The position numbers and the translations under genes are program-made. From Lachnospiraceae bacterium (GTDB lineage: Bacteria; Bacillota; Clostridia; Lachnospirales; Lachnospiraceae), in contig QOUV01000001.1 in the NCBI GenBank assembly GCA_003862155.1, positions 62,001 through 126,000 on the forward strand: a stretch of DNA of 64,000 bases, in the 5' to 3' direction. Numbering within the stretch: the stretch's first letter is position 1; each line of letters begins with the position of its first letter. Of this stretch, positions 18,701-27,934 are shown one piece after another. Below the pieces are notes generated by a model that was not told where the DNA came from, made no database searches, and worked only from the letters and a program-made list of their open reading frames with translations.

Positions 18701-19364
18701 CTACTTCGAGTCTCTTCATGATGCGGGCTCTCTTCTGGCCTGATGCCTTTTCGAGTTCCTCTGTGAGTTCCTTGTACTCCTTGTCAAGGTCGATTTCCTT
18801 CAGGAGTTCCTGGATAGCCTCAGCGCCCATTCCAGCGCGGAAACTGTCAGGTCCATACTGCTCGACATTCGTCTGATACTCACGCTCCGAAAGGATCTGC
18901 TTCTTCTGAAGCGGGGTGTCCTTAGGATCAAGTACAATGTACGATGCGAAGTAGAGAACTCTCTCGAGTGATCTTGGTGAGAGATCGAGGATCAGTCCCA
19001 TTCTCGAAGGGATACCCTTGAAATACCAGATATGAGATACAGGAGCTGCGAGCTCAATGTGTCCCATTCTCTCACGTCTTACGGAAGCCTTTGTGACCTC
19101 AACACCGCAGCGGTCACAAACAACACCCTTATAGCGGATCTTCTTGTATTTTCCGCAGTGACACTCATAGTCCTTGGTTGGTCCAAAAATCTTTTCGCAG
19201 AAAAGACCATCCTTCTCAGGCTTTAAAGTACGGTAGTTGATGGTCTCAGGCTTCTTGACCTCGCCGTGAGACCATTGTCTTATCGTTTCCGGAGAAGCCA
19301 GACCGATCTTTATGGAGTCAAAACCAACAGACTGATTTGTCGCTTCTTTCTTTTTTTCCGGCAT
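15711..19364 (-). CDS. rpoC: DNA-directed RNA polymerase beta' subunit
   Basis: A 1217-residue catalytic subunit. It has the N-terminal zinc site ([20 protein letters not shown]), the absolutely conserved active-site [15 protein letters not shown] that holds the Mg ion, and the second zinc motif ([13 protein letters not shown]). The start is ATG 19364 ([15 protein letters not shown]), 6 bp after AAGGAG; a TTG one codon upstream is less likely. It is 15 bp after rpoB and co-transcribed. The protein ends in a strongly acidic tail ([20 protein letters not shown]), paired with a similar tail on RpoB. Confidence 0.98.
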   Translation of the reverse strand: MPEKKKEATNQSVGFDSIKIGLASPETIRQWSHGEVKKPETINYRTLKPEKDGLFCEKIFGPTKDYECHCGKYKKIRYKGVVCDRCGVEVTKASVRRERMGHIELAAPVSHIWYFKGIPSRMGLILDLSPRSLERVLYFASYIVLDPKDTPLQKKQILSEREYQTNVEQYGPDSFRAGMGAEAIQELLKEIDLDKEYKELTEELEKASGQKRARIMKRLEVVEAFRNSGNRPEWMILNVLPVIPPDLRPMVQLDGGRFATSDLNDLYRRIINRNNRLRRLLELAAPDIIIRNEKRMLQEAVDALIDNGRRGRAVTGPGNRALKSLSDMLKGKNGRFRQNLLGKRVDYSGRSVIVVGPDLKMYQCGLPKEMAIELFKPFVMRELVHTGIAQNIKNAKKMVEKQNDPRVWDVLEDVIKEHPVMLNRAPTLHRLGIQAFEPILIEGKAIRLSPMVCAAFNADFDGDQMAVHLPLTQEAQAECRFMLLSPNNLLKPSDGGVVAVPGQDIVLGIYYMTQIRKGVKGEGKIFKSMNEAILAHENDELDWHALIKVRVEKTMPDGRKLSGLIESTLGRFLLNEKVPQDLGFVDRSIPGNELKLEVDKLVKKKDIKAILERVMRKHGATRTAEVLDDIKAFGYKYCTLSSLSVSISDMTVPPQKPELIAGAEKTVDVINKKYRRGLLTEGERYKEVIETWEKTDKELTDDLLNGLEEQNEIYMMADSGARGSDKQIKQLAGMRGLMADTTGHTIEMPIKSNFREGLDVLEYFMSAHGARKGMSDTALRTADSGYLTRRMVDVSQELIIRENDCNEGTGKEIPGMYVSAFMNGKELVESLQDRITGRYAAETICDKDGNVIVKADHMITPARAEAICTNGVDKDGKPLTRVKIRNILTCRCKNGICAKCYGANMATGQPVQVGEAVGIIAAQSIGEPGTQLTMRTFHSGGVAGTDITQGLPRVEELFEARRPKGMAIITEISGTAHIRDDKNHQEIDVVAPNGDTKTYLIVYGSHISIADGQHVEAGDPLTAGSINPHDLLDVKGIEAVQNYILQEVQRVYRLQGVDISDKHIEVIVHQMMRKVHIDDAGDSEFLPGSQVDFLEYEDVNEKLEAEGKEPAKGERVLLGITKAALATDSFLSAASFQETTRVLTDAAIKGKVDHLEGLKENVIIGKLIPAGTGMKRYRDIKLNTDYETEILNGNGDEEDLVEEETPVEEDSDTIDID

Positions 19365-19379
19365 CAATTTCTCCTTCCG

Positions 19380-22300
19380 TTACTCGTCGTCATCTGACAT
19401 ATCTGTAAGCTCTGATGCAAGTTTCTGTGGATCGAGCTCATAATCGCCGTCATCCTCGTCTAAATTATCGGAGTCACCTGACGGTACATTCTCGAACTCA
19501 CCTGTATCATCATTGACCTCCTGATGAATGAAACCATGCTTCTCAAAGTTCTCTTTCTTCTCGAAAGCGTAGTCTCTGCTGTCATCTGAGATCAGCTTAT
19601 TGATGTTCGTATTTCCGTAATCCTGTGACTCCAGAAGTTTCACTTCGTCGCCACTCTCATCGAGGACCTTGACGTCGAGGCAGAGTGCCTGGAGTTCCTT
19701 CAGCATTACCTTGAATGACTCAGGGATGCCTGGCGTAGGAATGTTCTGGCCCTTAATGATAGCCTCATAGGTCTTGACACGGCCGACAACATCATCCGAC
19801 TTCATGGTCAGGATCTCCTGAAGTGTATAGGCTGCGCCATAAGCTTCAAGAGCCCAAACCTCCATCTCTCCGAAACGCTGTCCGCCGAACTGTGCTTTAC
19901 CACCGAGAGGCTGCTGCGTAACGAGTGAGTACGGACCAGTAGAACGGGCATGAATCTTGTCGTCTACAAGGTGATGGAGCTTCAGGTAGTGCATGTGTCC
20001 TACAGTAACCTTAGAAGGGAAGGCCTTTCCTGTTCTTCCATCGCGAACCTGTACCTTACCATCTTCTCCGATAGAAACTCCATGCCAGAGCTTCGTATGC
20101 TCTCTGTGCTCATACAGATAGTTCATGACATCTTCGCTGACTTTGTCCTTGTACATGTCCCTGAACTCATCCCACGAAATAGATTCCTGGCCGGCATCGT
20201 TTGTGAAGCCTCTCTCCTTATCCTTTCCGGTAAGGTCGATCCTCGCATAGTCGTTTGCCATCCTTAAGGATTCTCTGATGTCCTTCTCGTCTGCGCCATC
20301 GAAGATAGGTGTCTCAATGTTGAATCCCAAAACCTTTGCAGCAAGTGAAAGGTGGATCTCAAGCACCTGTCCGATATTCATACGTGAAGGCACGCCCATA
20401 GGGCTCAAGCAGATATCGAGTGGACGGCCATTAGGAAGATATGGCATATCTTCGATAGGAAGTACACGTGAAACAACACCTTTGTTTCCGTGACGACCAG
20501 CCATCTTATCACCGACGCCGATCTTTCTCTTCTGAGCAATATATATACGTACCGACTTGTTGACACCAGGTGCCAGGTCGTCGTTTTCTCTTGTAAATGT
20601 CTTGGCTGCTACTACAATACCGTAGTATCCGTGAGGTACTCGAAGTGATGTATCACGGACCTCTCTGGCTTTCTCACCAAAGATGGCACGGAGGAGTCTC
20701 TCCTCTGCCGTAAGCTCTGTCTCTCCCTTAGGAGTAACTTTTCCAACGAGGATATCTCCATCCCTGACCTCTGCTCCGATACGGATGACACCGTCTGAAT
20801 CCAGATCCTTCAAGGCATCTGCACCAACTCCCGGTACTTCCTTAGTGATCTCTTCAGGTCCGAGCTTTGTCTCACGGGCTTCGATGTCAAATTCCTCCAT
20901 ATGAATAGAAGTAAATACATCGTCTCTGACAAGTCTCTCTGAAAGAAGTACAGCGTCCTCGTAGTTGTAGCCTTCCCAGGTCATGAATCCGATCAGCGGG
21001 TTCTTACCTAATGAAAGCTCACCATTGCAGGTAGAAGGTCCATCGGCAATAACCTCACCCTTCTCTACATGGTCACCCTTGAAAACGATAGGGCGCTGGT
21101 TGTAGCAGTTCGACTGGTTCGATCTCTCGAACTTGATCAGAACGTACTCGTCTCTTGCTCCCTCGTCTGTGCGGACAACAATCCTCGTAGACTCTGACTT
21201 CTCTACAGTTCCAGAGTGCTTTGCAATAACGCAGTCTCCTGAATCGCGGGCAGCTCTCTCTTCCATAGCGGTTCCGATGACCGGAGCCTCGGTAGTGAGA
21301 AGAGGTACGGCCTGACGCTGCATGTTGGAGCCCATCAGCGCACGGTTAGCATCATCGTTCTGAAGGAACGGGATCAGTGACGTAGCAACCGAGAAGACCA
21401 TACGTGGAGATACGTCCATGTAGTCGAACAGGGACTTATCGTACTCCTGTGTCTCTTCTCTGAAACGTCCGGAAACCATCTGTCTTACGAAGTGGCCCTC
21501 ATCGTCGAGTTTCTCGTTAGCCTGTGCTATATGATAATTGTCCTCTTCATCTGCTGTCATGTAAACAACATCGTTCGTGACACGCGGATTCTTAGGATCG
21601 CTCTTATCGATCTTACGGTAAGGAGCTTCGATAAAGCCGTACTCATTGATTCTGGCGTAACTTGCCAGAGAGTTGATAAGTCCGATGTTAGGACCTTCAG
21701 GTGTCTCGATAGGACACATACGGCCGTAATGAGTGTAGTGGACATCACGTACCTCGAATCCTGCACGGTCTCTCGAAAGACCTCCAGGTCCAAGGGCTGA
21801 CAGACGTCTCTTATGTGTAAGCTCTGACAACGGGTTGTTCTGGTCCATGAACTGTGACAGCTGTGATGAACCGAAGAACTCCTTGACTGCTGCTGTAACC
21901 GGCTTTATATTTATAAGCTTCTGAGGCTGGATCTCAGCTGCATCAGTAGTCGACATCCTCTCGCGTACAACTCTCTCGAGACGTGAAAGTCCGATTCTGT
22001 ACTGGTTCTGGAGAAGCTCTCCGACTGCACGTACACGACGGTTGCCGAGGTGATCGATATCATCTTTATTACCGATTCCCCACTCAAGATGCATGTTGTA
22101 ATTAATAGATGCAAAAATATCTTCTCTGGTGATATGCTTCGGGACGAGGTCGTTCTTATCTCTTATAAGAGCTTCCTTTAAAGCCTCCTCGTCATCGCCG
22201 CACTCATCGAGGATAGTTTTGAGTACAGGATAGTAAACCTTCTCCTTGATACCGACTTCCTTCAGAGGATCAAAGTCAACATAGGCCTTGAGGTCTACCA

Positions 22301-23357
22301 TCATATTCGACAGAACCTTCTCGTTTCTCTCCTCGGTCTGGATCATGACAAAAGGAACAGCAGCGTTCTGGATCTCGTCTGCAATATCTCTGGTAACTTT
22401 CGTTCCGGCTTCAGCTATAACCTCTCCTGTAGATTCGTTTACAACATCCTCTGCAAGAATCTGGTTTGTAATCCTGGCGCGGAATGCAAGCTTCTTATTA
22501 AACTTATATCTGCCGACCTTGGCAAGATCGTATCTCCTAGGGTCGAAGAACATCGATGTGATGAGTCCCTCTGCATTCTCAGGAGTGATAGGCTCGCCCG
22601 GGCGGATCTTCTTATAGAGTTCGATCAGGCCCTTCTCGTGGCTGCCCTGAGCATTCTCTCCCTCAAGGCACGGGTCCTTCTCGAAGCTTGCCTTGATTTT
22701 CGGCTCATCGCCAAATACATCGAGGATCTGCTGGTTGGTGCCAAGACCGAGAGCACGGAGAAGTACGGTAACCGGTACTTTTCTCGTACGGTCTACACGA
22801 ACATAAAATACGTCATTGGAATCAGTCTCGTATTCAAGCCATGCACCACGGTTAGGAATAACAGTGCATGAATAGAGTTTCTTTCCAATCTTATCATGGT
22901 CGATACCATAATAAATTCCCGGAGAACGGACAAGCTGGCTTACGATAACACGCTCTGCTCCGTTTATAACAAAAGTACCAGTCTCAGTCATAAGAGGCAG
23001 GTCTCCCATGAAGATCTCATGCTCCTGCATCTCGTCTGTCTCTTTATTGTAAAGACGGACTTTCACCTGAAGAGGTGCTGCATATGTAGCGTCCCTCTCC
23101 TTGCACTCTGGGATGGTGTACTTTGCTTTGTCTCTCATGAGTTGGAAATCGACAAACTCAAGACTCAGATGATCACTGAAATCCGTGATAGGGTTGATAT
23201 CATCGAATGCTTCCTTCAGGCCTTCGTCAAGAAACCACTGAAATGACTTCTTCTGTACTTCGATGAAGTTCGGCATCTTCAGTACTTCCTTCTGCCTGGC
23301 GTAGCTCATTCGTATGCCCTTGCCGGATTTAACAGGACGTATTCTGTTTTTCTCCAT
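19380..23357 (-). CDS. rpoB: DNA-directed RNA polymerase beta subunit
   Basis: A 1325-residue subunit. The rifampicin region reads [20 protein letters not shown] then [15 protein letters not shown], the drug-susceptible wild-type form. Other landmarks are [20 protein letters not shown], the [12 protein letters not shown] switch region and the [21 protein letters not shown]-terminal part. The start ATG 23357 follows AAAGGTGAGC. It has an extended C-terminus of about 80 residues with two acidic clusters ([15 protein letters not shown]). It leads rpoB-rpoC with its own promoter, separated from rplL by a repeat-rich 614-bp spacer. Confidence 0.98.
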   Translation of the reverse strand: MEKNRIRPVKSGKGIRMSYARQKEVLKMPNFIEVQKKSFQWFLDEGLKEAFDDINPITDFSDHLSLEFVDFQLMRDKAKYTIPECKERDATYAAPLQVKVRLYNKETDEMQEHEIFMGDLPLMTETGTFVINGAERVIVSQLVRSPGIYYGIDHDKIGKKLYSCTVIPNRGAWLEYETDSNDVFYVRVDRTRKVPVTVLLRALGLGTNQQILDVFGDEPKIKASFEKDPCLEGENAQGSHEKGLIELYKKIRPGEPITPENAEGLITSMFFDPRRYDLAKVGRYKFNKKLAFRARITNQILAEDVVNESTGEVIAEAGTKVTRDIADEIQNAAVPFVMIQTEERNEKVLSNMMVDLKAYVDFDPLKEVGIKEKVYYPVLKTILDECGDDEEALKEALIRDKNDLVPKHITREDIFASINYNMHLEWGIGNKDDIDHLGNRRVRAVGELLQNQYRIGLSRLERVVRERMSTTDAAEIQPQKLINIKPVTAAVKEFFGSSQLSQFMDQNNPLSELTHKRRLSALGPGGLSRDRAGFEVRDVHYTHYGRMCPIETPEGPNIGLINSLASYARINEYGFIEAPYRKIDKSDPKNPRVTNDVVYMTADEEDNYHIAQANEKLDDEGHFVRQMVSGRFREETQEYDKSLFDYMDVSPRMVFSVATSLIPFLQNDDANRALMGSNMQRQAVPLLTTEAPVIGTAMEERAARDSGDCVIAKHSGTVEKSESTRIVVRTDEGARDEYVLIKFERSNQSNCYNQRPIVFKGDHVEKGEVIADGPSTCNGELSLGKNPLIGFMTWEGYNYEDAVLLSERLVRDDVFTSIHMEEFDIEARETKLGPEEITKEVPGVGADALKDLDSDGVIRIGAEVRDGDILVGKVTPKGETELTAEERLLRAIFGEKAREVRDTSLRVPHGYYGIVVAAKTFTRENDDLAPGVNKSVRIYIAQKRKIGVGDKMAGRHGNKGVVSRVLPIEDMPYLPNGRPLDICLSPMGVPSRMNIGQVLEIHLSLAAKVLGFNIETPIFDGADEKDIRESLRMANDYARIDLTGKDKERGFTNDAGQESISWDEFRDMYKDKVSEDVMNYLYEHREHTKLWHGVSIGEDGKVQVRDGRTGKAFPSKVTVGHMHYLKLHHLVDDKIHARSTGPYSLVTQQPLGGKAQFGGQRFGEMEVWALEAYGAAYTLQEILTMKSDDVVGRVKTYEAIIKGQNIPTPGIPESFKVMLKELQALCLDVKVLDESGDEVKLLESQDYGNTNINKLISDDSRDYAFEKKENFEKHGFIHQEVNDDTGEFENVPSGDSDNLDEDDGDYELDPQKLASELTDMSDDDE

Positions 23358-23461
23358 TTAAAGCTCACCTTTCGATAAAAATATACTTAAACTGCGGTCT
23401 TCCACAGGCCAAAATGCGCACAAAAATCCCGTAATCTGTGCCCATGGTAAAAGCACGCTAT

Positions 23462-23491
23462 ACTATAGCACAAGTCAAGAGCAAATGTCAA
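23462..23491 (-). promoter_or_regulatory. Promoter of rpoB-rpoC
   Basis: Minus strand TTGACA (23486-23491), 18 bp, TATAGT (23462-23467). It predicts a leader of about 100 nt before rpoB and makes rpoBC independent of the ribosomal protein genes upstream. Confidence 0.7.
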
Positions 23492-23681
23492 GAGTTTATT
23501 ATTTTTAATTGAAAGCTAATAAATGAGCGGTGCTGTTCGCACCCGCTTCGCTCCAGCGGTTCGCCGTTTCCGCTCTGTCTTCGCCCTTCGGGCTCGCCAA
23601 TCGCGGACGGCTATCGCATGGGCGGTTTATAATGCTCCCGCTTCACCCTTCAGGCTCGCGGCAGCATAACAACCGCTCCAT

Positions 23682-23828
23682 GCTCATTCGCGCGTTCGCG
23701 CTATGGACAAATGAGCGGTGCAATTCGCACCCGCTTCGCGGCTGCTCATTCGCGCGTTCGCGCTATGGACAAATGAGCGGTGCAATTCGCACCCGCTTCG
23801 CGGCTGCTCATTCGCGCGTTCGCGCTAT
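23682..23828. repeat. 62-bp tandem repeat, 2.4 copies
   Basis: Copies start at 23682, 23744 and 23806, exactly 62 bp apart and identical where compared; the third is cut after 23 bp. Each contains GCTCATTCGCGCGTTCGCGC and the AATGAGCGGTGC hairpin motif. There are no spacers between copies, so this is not a CRISPR array. Confidence 0.9.
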
Positions 23829-23829
23829 T

Positions 23830-23890
23830 GAAATATCGTATCGATTGCCTTTGCGTACGCAAGCGTCCGCCGGCATCGATACGATATTTC
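23830..23890. repeat. Perfect 16-bp inverted repeat with an internal palindrome
   Basis: GAAATATCGTATCGAT (23830-23845) is the exact reverse complement of 23875-23890. The loop contains the 12-bp perfect palindrome TTGCGTACGCAA (23851-23862). It could form a cruciform or long hairpin. Confidence 0.88.
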
Positions 23891-23920
23891 AGCACCGCTC
23901 ATTTGTAACGCGAAAAAAAA

Positions 23921-23945
23921 GCACGGGTGCGATATGCACCCGTGC
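23921..23945 (-). terminator. Terminator after rplL
   Basis: A perfect 10-bp GC-rich stem (GCACGGGTGC) with a 5-nt loop is followed on the minus strand by eight T residues, 26 bp after the rplL stop. It ends the rplJ-rplL transcript before rpoB. Confidence 0.93.
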
Positions 23946-23971
23946 CGGTAAAGTCTGAAATAATGGTTGGA

Positions 23972-24349
23972 TTATTTAAGAGTGATCTTAGCGCCAACTT
24001 CCTCAAGCTTCTTCTTGAGGTCCTCAGCTGTAGCCTTGTCAGCACCCTCTTTGATAACCTTAGGAGCGCCATCAACGAGATCCTTGGCATCCTTGAGTCC
24101 AAGTCCAGTAGCCTCACGAACAACCTTGATAACCTTGATCTTAGAAGCGCCTACCTCAGTAAGCTCTACATCGTAGCTGTCCTTCTCCTCAGCCTCAGCG
24201 CCGCCTGCTGCACCGCCTGCTGCTACTACAACACCTGCTGATGCTGATACGCCGAACTCTTCCTCGCAAGCCTTTACAAGGTCATTTAACTCAAGAACTG
24301 AAAGCTCTTTGATTGCTGCTATAAATTCATCTGTAGTCATCTTTGCCAT
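23972..24349 (-). CDS. rplL: 50S ribosomal protein L7/L12
   Basis: A 125-residue stalk protein. The N-terminal dimerisation segment ([20 protein letters not shown]) is followed by the flexible Ala/Gly hinge ([19 protein letters not shown]) and the C-terminal domain that contacts elongation factors ([20 protein letters not shown], ending GAKITLK). It is encoded after rplJ as usual but across an unusually long 248-bp spacer holding a large palindrome. Confidence 0.98.
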   Translation of the reverse strand: MAKMTTDEFIAAIKELSVLELNDLVKACEEEFGVSASAGVVVAAGGAAGGAEAEEKDSYDVELTEVGASKIKVIKVVREATGLGLKDAKDLVDGAPKVIKEGADKATAEDLKKKLEEVGAKITLK

Positions 24350-24395
24350 TTGTTTTTCCTCCGAAAAATTTGTAGGTGAGCGCTTTAGTTATGAA

Positions 24396-24473
24396 GTCGA
24401 CGGGCTAATTCCGACTGGTGCGCTCGCTGGCGCATTTAGCGCGCGAGCACACACAGTCGTCGCGCCCGTCGAC
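24396..24473. repeat. 78-bp imperfect palindrome between rplJ and rplL
   Basis: Nested inverted arms: GTCGACGGGC (24396-24405) with GCCCGTCGAC (24464-24473); CGACTG (24412-24417) with CAGTCG (24454-24459); GTGCGCTCGC (24418-24427) with GCGCGAGCAC (24441-24450), and GCGC arms inside. The transcript would fold into one long hairpin in the rplJ-rplL intergenic RNA. No T-run follows, so it is not a normal terminator. Confidence 0.8.
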
Positions 24474-24597
24474 ATCTACTCTCTAAGGCGTTCATAAATC
24501 AATCTCTGTTCGTATGTCCGGCTGCGCCGAGCACACTTCTTTCGATAACCGTTTGTATGACCGGCGGTGCCGATATCATACTTTTTGATTACTTTAA

Positions 24598-25143
24598 TTA
24601 CTCTGCTGGTGTTTCTTCAGCGGCTGGAGCTGCCTCTTCTGCTGGTGCAGCTTCATCAGCGCCACCCTTATCAGCGATCTGCTTAAGCACTCTCGCGAAG
24701 TTTGCGATAGGGCTCTGCAGAGAACCAAGAAGACGTGAAAGGAGCTCGTCTCTTGAAGGGATAGAAGAGATAGTCTTCATACCATCAGCGTCATAGAAGT
24801 TGCCCTCTACAACACCAGCCTTGATCTCGAGTGCAGGTGCATCCTTTGCTGCCTTTGCAATGATACGTGCTGGAGCTGTAGCGTCATCCTTTGAAATAGC
24901 GATGGCGTTCGTGCCTTCCAGAACATCGGAAAGCTTCTCACAGTCAGTACCTGCGAATGCACGCTTCATCATCGTGTTCTTGTAAACCTTGTAAGTGCAG
25001 CCAGCTTCACGGAGCTGCTTACGCAGAGCCGTATCCTGGGCAACAGTAAGGCCACGGTAGTCAACGACGACAACAGACTGTGCATCCTTGATCTGCTCTG
25101 AGATCTCGTCTACGATAGGCTGTTTTAATTCGACTTTAGCCAA
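24598..25143 (-). CDS. rplJ: 50S ribosomal protein L10
   Basis: A 181-residue protein (VELKQPIVDEISEQIKDAQS, VVVVDYRGLTVAQDTALRKQ) that anchors L7/L12 dimers through its C-terminal helix. The C-terminus has an Ala/Glu-rich extension (DEAAPAEEAAPAAEETPAE). The start codon is TTG at 25143, set by AGGAGG 9 bp upstream and the standard MAKVEL beginning; no ATG is nearby. The gene is preceded by an L10 leader and an attenuator, so L10(L12)4 can repress its own operon. Confidence 0.97.
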   Translation of the reverse strand: MAKVELKQPIVDEISEQIKDAQSVVVVDYRGLTVAQDTALRKQLREAGCTYKVYKNTMMKRAFAGTDCEKLSDVLEGTNAIAISKDDATAPARIIAKAAKDAPALEIKAGVVEGNFYDADGMKTISSIPSRDELLSRLLGSLQSPIANFARVLKQIADKGGADEAAPAEEAAPAAEETPAE

Positions 25144-25188
25144 TTTACTTTACCTCCTGTTAGTATAGTACTGCAGCTTGCAATAAAA

Positions 25189-25213
25189 AATCCTGTGGAC
25201 GCGCCACAGGATT
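25189..25213 (-). terminator. Attenuator in the rplJ leader
   Basis: A perfect 10-bp stem (AATCCTGTGG / CCACAGGATT) with a 5-nt loop followed by T residues on the minus strand, between the L10 leader fold and the rplJ ribosome binding site. Confidence 0.88.
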
Positions 25214-25297
25214 CATAATGATCTCTTGAATAATCATTACCTCGGCAGGTAGCTTACGCGTTGCGCTCCATGGAGCACCTGCTGTCTATGGCAAGCT
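25214..25297 (-). ncRNA. Ribosomal protein L10 leader
   Basis: The minus-strand leader has GCAGGTGCTCC and, downstream, GTAAGCTACCTGCCGAGGTA, the paired helix and bulge typical of the L10(L12)4 binding leader upstream of rplJ in Firmicutes. It is followed by a terminator and then rplJ. Recognised by eye and by position; exact ends are approximate. Confidence 0.8.
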
Positions 25298-25302
25298 TTA
25301 TT

Positions 25303-25331
25303 AATATACATCTATCAGATGCATTTGTCAA
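25303..25331 (-). promoter_or_regulatory. Promoter of rplJ-rplL
   Basis: Minus strand TTGACA (25326-25331), 17 bp, TATATT (25303-25308), immediately downstream of the rplA stop. It starts the L10 leader near 25296. Confidence 0.75.
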
Positions 25332-25339
25332 GGGTGAAA

Positions 25340-26035
25340 TTAAAGGCCGAATGATGCGGCATTTACACGGACACCAGGACCCATGGTAGAGGTCAGGGTG
25401 ATGTTCTTAAGGTATGTACCCTTGAGTGTGCTCGGACGAGCCTTGACAATAGCATCCATAAGCGACTGGAAGTTGTCAGCAAGATCAGCCTCACTGAATG
25501 AAGCCTTTCCTACTGGTACATGGATAATATTTGCTTTGTCCAGACGATACTCGATCTTACCGGCTTTAATATCGTTGATAGCCTTTGTGACATCCATCGT
25601 GACTGTTCCAGCCTTAGGGTTTGGCATTAATCCCTTAGGTCCAAGGACACGTCCAAGACGTCCAACAACGCTCATCATATCCGGTGTAGCTACTACAACA
25701 TCGAAATCAAGCCATCCGTCATTCTGGATCTTCGGAATAAGCTCCTCAGCTCCAACGTAATCAGCTCCTGCGGCCTTTGCCTCATCAGCCTTTGCACCCT
25801 TGGCGAATACAAGGACACGTACAGTCTTTCCTGTACCATGAGGAAGAACTACAGCGCCACGGATCTGCTGATCAGCATGACGGCCATCGCATCCTGTACG
25901 GATGTGAACTTCGATAGTCTCGTCGAACTTAGCAGTGGCATTTTTCTTAACGATCGCAACAGCTTCTGCTGGATCGTACTGCTTTGATTTATCGAAGGAC
26001 TTTAATGCGTCCTGATACTTTTTTCCTCTTTTCAT
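25340..26035 (-). CDS. rplA: 50S ribosomal protein L1
   Basis: A 231-residue L1 ([20 protein letters not shown]) with the [14 protein letters not shown] and [20 protein letters not shown] signatures; it binds 23S rRNA at the mobile L1 stalk near the tRNA exit site. The start is ATG 26035, with GGAGG 10 bp upstream; an open frame continues 16 codons upstream but overlaps the ribosome binding site. It follows rplK by 57 bp in the usual order. Confidence 0.98.
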   Translation of the reverse strand: MKRGKKYQDALKSFDKSKQYDPAEAVAIVKKNATAKFDETIEVHIRTGCDGRHADQQIRGAVVLPHGTGKTVRVLVFAKGAKADEAKAAGADYVGAEELIPKIQNDGWLDFDVVVATPDMMSVVGRLGRVLGPKGLMPNPKAGTVTMDVTKAINDIKAGKIEYRLDKANIIHVPVGKASFSEADLADNFQSLMDAIVKARPSTLKGTYLKNITLTSTMGPGVRVNAASFGL

Positions 26036-26092
26036 GATGAAAAATTCCTCCTGTGGTCTGTATGGGAAGAGGTTCCCTCCCACAATTTAAGA

Positions 26093-26518
26093 TCAATCTA
26101 CGACTTCAACACCCATTGAACGGGCAGTACCCTCGACCATCGAGATAGCGGACTCGATCGTTGCGGCATTTAAGTCTGGCATCTTGGTCTCGGCGATTTC
26201 CTTGACCTGAGCCTTTGTAATCTTTGCAACTTTCTTCTTGTTTGGCTCGCCTGAAGCTTTGTCAATCTTTGCTGCCTTCTTAATAAGAACAGCTGCTGGC
26301 GGAGTCTTTGTGATGAATGAGAAGCTTCTGTCTGCATAGACAGTGATGATAGTAGGAACGACAGTGTCGCCCATATCAGCTGTCTTTGCGTTGAACTGCT
26401 TCGTGAATTCTACGATGTTTACACCATGCTGACCAAGTGCCGGGCCAACTGGTGGAGCCGGTGTAGCTTTTCCGGCCTGAATCTGAAGTTTGATATAACC
26501 TTCGATCTTCTTTGCCAC
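26093..26518 (-). CDS. rplK: 50S ribosomal protein L11
   Basis: A 141-residue protein with the Pro-rich [21 protein letters not shown]-terminus and the C-terminal rRNA-binding domain ([20 protein letters not shown]). It binds the GTPase-associated centre of 23S rRNA, a thiopeptide target. The start codon is GTG 26518 with AAGGAG 8 bp upstream. It follows nusG in the secE-nusG-rplK-rplA order. Confidence 0.98.
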   Translation of the reverse strand: MAKKIEGYIKLQIQAGKATPAPPVGPALGQHGVNIVEFTKQFNAKTADMGDTVVPTIITVYADRSFSFITKTPPAAVLIKKAAKIDKASGEPNKKKVAKITKAQVKEIAETKMPDLNAATIESAISMVEGTARSMGVEVVD

Positions 26519-26548
26519 TTTAATTCTCCTTCCGCGATCTGACGCTTA

Positions 26549-27220
26549 TCAGATCTTCTTAACATCCGCGAAACCAATCTCTACAGGGGTTTCGCGCCCG
26601 AACATCTCAACCGAGATAGTAACCGTCTGCTTGCTTGGATTAAGAGCTGTAATGACTCCGGTAGTATCCTTCCAGATGCCTCCGATAACAGAAACTGTAT
26701 CTCCTTCGGCAAAATCGACATCAGTTCTGACCTTAGTCTTAATGCCAAGGTTTCTCATGTCATATTCTGTAAGAGGTACCGGCTTGCTTCCAGGTCCTAC
26801 AAATCCTGTGACTCCACGGGTGTTCCTGACGATATACCAGGTATCGTCGTTCATGATCATTCTGATCATAACATAGCCCGGAAACAGCTTCTTCTGAACC
26901 TGACGCTTTCTGCCGTTCTTTAATTCTGAGACCTCTTCAGTCGGGACCATAACTTCGAGGATCTGATCCTCGAGATGGCGGTTTGCCACCGTTTCCTCAA
27001 TAGTGGTCTTTACTTTGTTCTCATAACCTGAATAGGTATGGGCCACATACCACTTTGCCGGACTCTCATCAGAGTCCTCTTCTGAGTCATGTACCTGGCT
27101 CTGTGAATCCTCTTCCAGATCCGCCGTAACTTTCTCTACATCCGGATCTGTCGGCTGATTCGCTGCAACCTGTTCTACATCCTGATCCTGTGCCGGATTC
27201 TGTGTCTCTGTCTCTGCCAT
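26549..27220 (-). CDS. nusG: Transcription termination/antitermination factor NusG
   Basis: A 223-residue NusG. The NGN domain starts near residue 56 (KWYVAHTYSGYENKVKT, FPGYVMIRM, RNTRGVTGFVGPG) and the C-terminal KOW domain reads FAEGDTVSVIGGIWKDTTG. It rides on RNA polymerase at the clamp helices. About 55 residues precede the NGN domain and are highly acidic (DLEEDSQSQVHDSEEDSDES), an extension found in some Clostridia but not in B. subtilis or E. coli NusG. It is 16 bp after secE. Confidence 0.97.
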   Translation of the reverse strand: MAETETQNPAQDQDVEQVAANQPTDPDVEKVTADLEEDSQSQVHDSEEDSDESPAKWYVAHTYSGYENKVKTTIEETVANRHLEDQILEVMVPTEEVSELKNGRKRQVQKKLFPGYVMIRMIMNDDTWYIVRNTRGVTGFVGPGSKPVPLTEYDMRNLGIKTKVRTDVDFAEGDTVSVIGGIWKDTTGVITALNPSKQTVTISVEMFGRETPVEIGFADVKKI

Positions 27221-27236
27221 TAACGCATCTCCTCCA

Positions 27237-27443
27237 TCAGAGCTTAATCAGTTTGTCCAACCCGTATCTGATTATCATATCGAAAAATACGATAAGCAGT
27301 GCGAGTACCACAGAAATAATGACCACAGCTACCGTCTGGCGGCCCACGGTCTTTCTGTCAGCCCAAACTATCTTTCCGAACTCGGCTTTAACGCCATCCC
27401 ACCATTCGGAAATGCGCTTGCGCTTTTTCTTTGTCTCTGCCAT
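27237..27443 (-). CDS. secE: Preprotein translocase subunit SecE
   Basis: A 68-residue single-span membrane protein. It has a basic amphipathic N-terminus (RISEWWDGVKAEFGKIVWAD) and one hydrophobic helix (TVAVVIISVVLALLIVFFDM). It clamps SecY in the SecYEG channel. It sits between rpmG and nusG in the conserved order. Confidence 0.96.
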   Translation of the reverse strand: MAETKKKRKRISEWWDGVKAEFGKIVWADRKTVGRQTVAVVIISVVLALLIVFFDMIIRYGLDKLIKL

Positions 27444-27455
27444 AGAAACGCCCCT

Positions 27456-27605
27456 TTACTTAGTCTCTTTGTGTAAAGTGTGTTTTCTGCAGAATGGGCA
27501 GTACTTCTTGGTTTCCATTCTCTCTGGATGAGTCTTCTTGTCTTTTGTCAGGTTGTAGTTCCTGTGCTGACATTCTGTGCAGGCAAGTGTTATTTTTGTA
27601 CGCAC
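27456..27605 (-). CDS. rpmG: 50S ribosomal protein L33 (zinc-type)
   Basis: A 49-residue protein, [20 protein letters not shown] and on to the end [11 protein letters not shown], with the zinc-binding pairs CTEC and CPFC. The start is GTG 27605, 8 bp after GGAGG; the longer open frame upstream (to 27746) has no protein character. It leads the rpmG-secE-nusG-rplK-rplA operon. Confidence 0.96.
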   Translation of the reverse strand: MRTKITLACTECQHRNYNLTKDKKTHPERMETKKYCPFCRKHTLHKETK

Positions 27606-27690
27606 AACTTCCACCTCCAAATCAATGTATTTGTTGTGTTTGTTAGGGCTTTCTTCGTTCGTGCATTCCGCTAATTTTGCACAAAAAAAT

Positions 27691-27703
27691 AAGGCCCTGC
27701 CTT
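27691..27703 (-). other. Possible attenuator hairpin in the rpmG leader
   Basis: On the minus strand AAGGC-AGG-GCCTT is followed by ATTTTTTT. The stem is only 5 bp and the loop tight, so terminator function is doubtful. It sits within the first 25 nt of the predicted transcript. Confidence 0.3.
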
Positions 27704-27717
27704 CCGTCACGGGAACA

Positions 27718-27746
27718 ATATTACCATGCAGAAGGTATTCTGTCAA
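27718..27746 (-). promoter_or_regulatory. Promoter of rpmG-secE-nusG-rplK-rplA
   Basis: Minus strand TTGACA (27741-27746), 17 bp, TAATAT (27718-27723), about 110 bp before rpmG. The remainder of the 329-bp divergent gap (27747-27934) is AT-rich and holds no gene that I can see. Confidence 0.65.
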
Positions 27747-27903
27747 GTTTTTTCACATTATCTTCACGATTTTCTTTATTTTTTTTAGTATTTGTGATAG
27801 TATAGGGTTGTATTTCTATAGGGAGATACAGATGTCATTCAAATTGACCGGCATTTTCATATTGTCAGATTATTATTTTCGAAAGGGATTCGGAAACTGG
27901 CAG

Positions 27904-27909
27904 TATAAT
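27904..27909 (+). promoter_or_regulatory. Possible -10 box of the FliD-like gene
   Basis: A perfect TATAAT 25 bp upstream of the ATG, followed by AAAGGAGG. No good -35 and no sigma-28 type box (GCCGATAA) is present, so only the -10 can be supported. Confidence 0.35.
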
Positions 27910-27934
27910 TTCAAGGAAGAAAGGAGGAAGTGCT

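Larger units (their letters stand above)
23521..23904. repeat. Mosaic palindromic/tandem repeat element in the rplL-rpoB spacer
   Basis: The region is bounded by inverted copies of AAATGAGCGGTGCT (start) and AGCACCGCTCATTT (end). Inside are several copies of a hairpin motif ATGAGCGGTGC-N-GCACC, a 62-bp tandem repeat (23682-23828) and a 16-bp perfect inverted repeat (23830-23890). It is much more GC-rich than neighbouring spacers. Open frames across it are not protein-like. A related motif copy is at 56899-56920. It looks like an insertion of REP/MITE-type DNA. Confidence 0.75.

Noticed and set aside
23682..23828. CRISPR array
   Set aside because: The 62-bp copies are directly adjacent with no unique spacers and no cas genes are present.
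23530..23958. A 142-codon open frame through the rplL-rpoB spacer
   Set aside because: It runs through tandem and inverted repeats and into the rplL terminator, with repetitive Arg/Ala/Ser content and no start site; repeat DNA, not a gene.
27459..27746. Extended 96-residue start for rpmG
   Set aside because: The first 46 residues cover the promoter and leader; GTG 27605 has GGAGG at the right distance and gives a standard L33.
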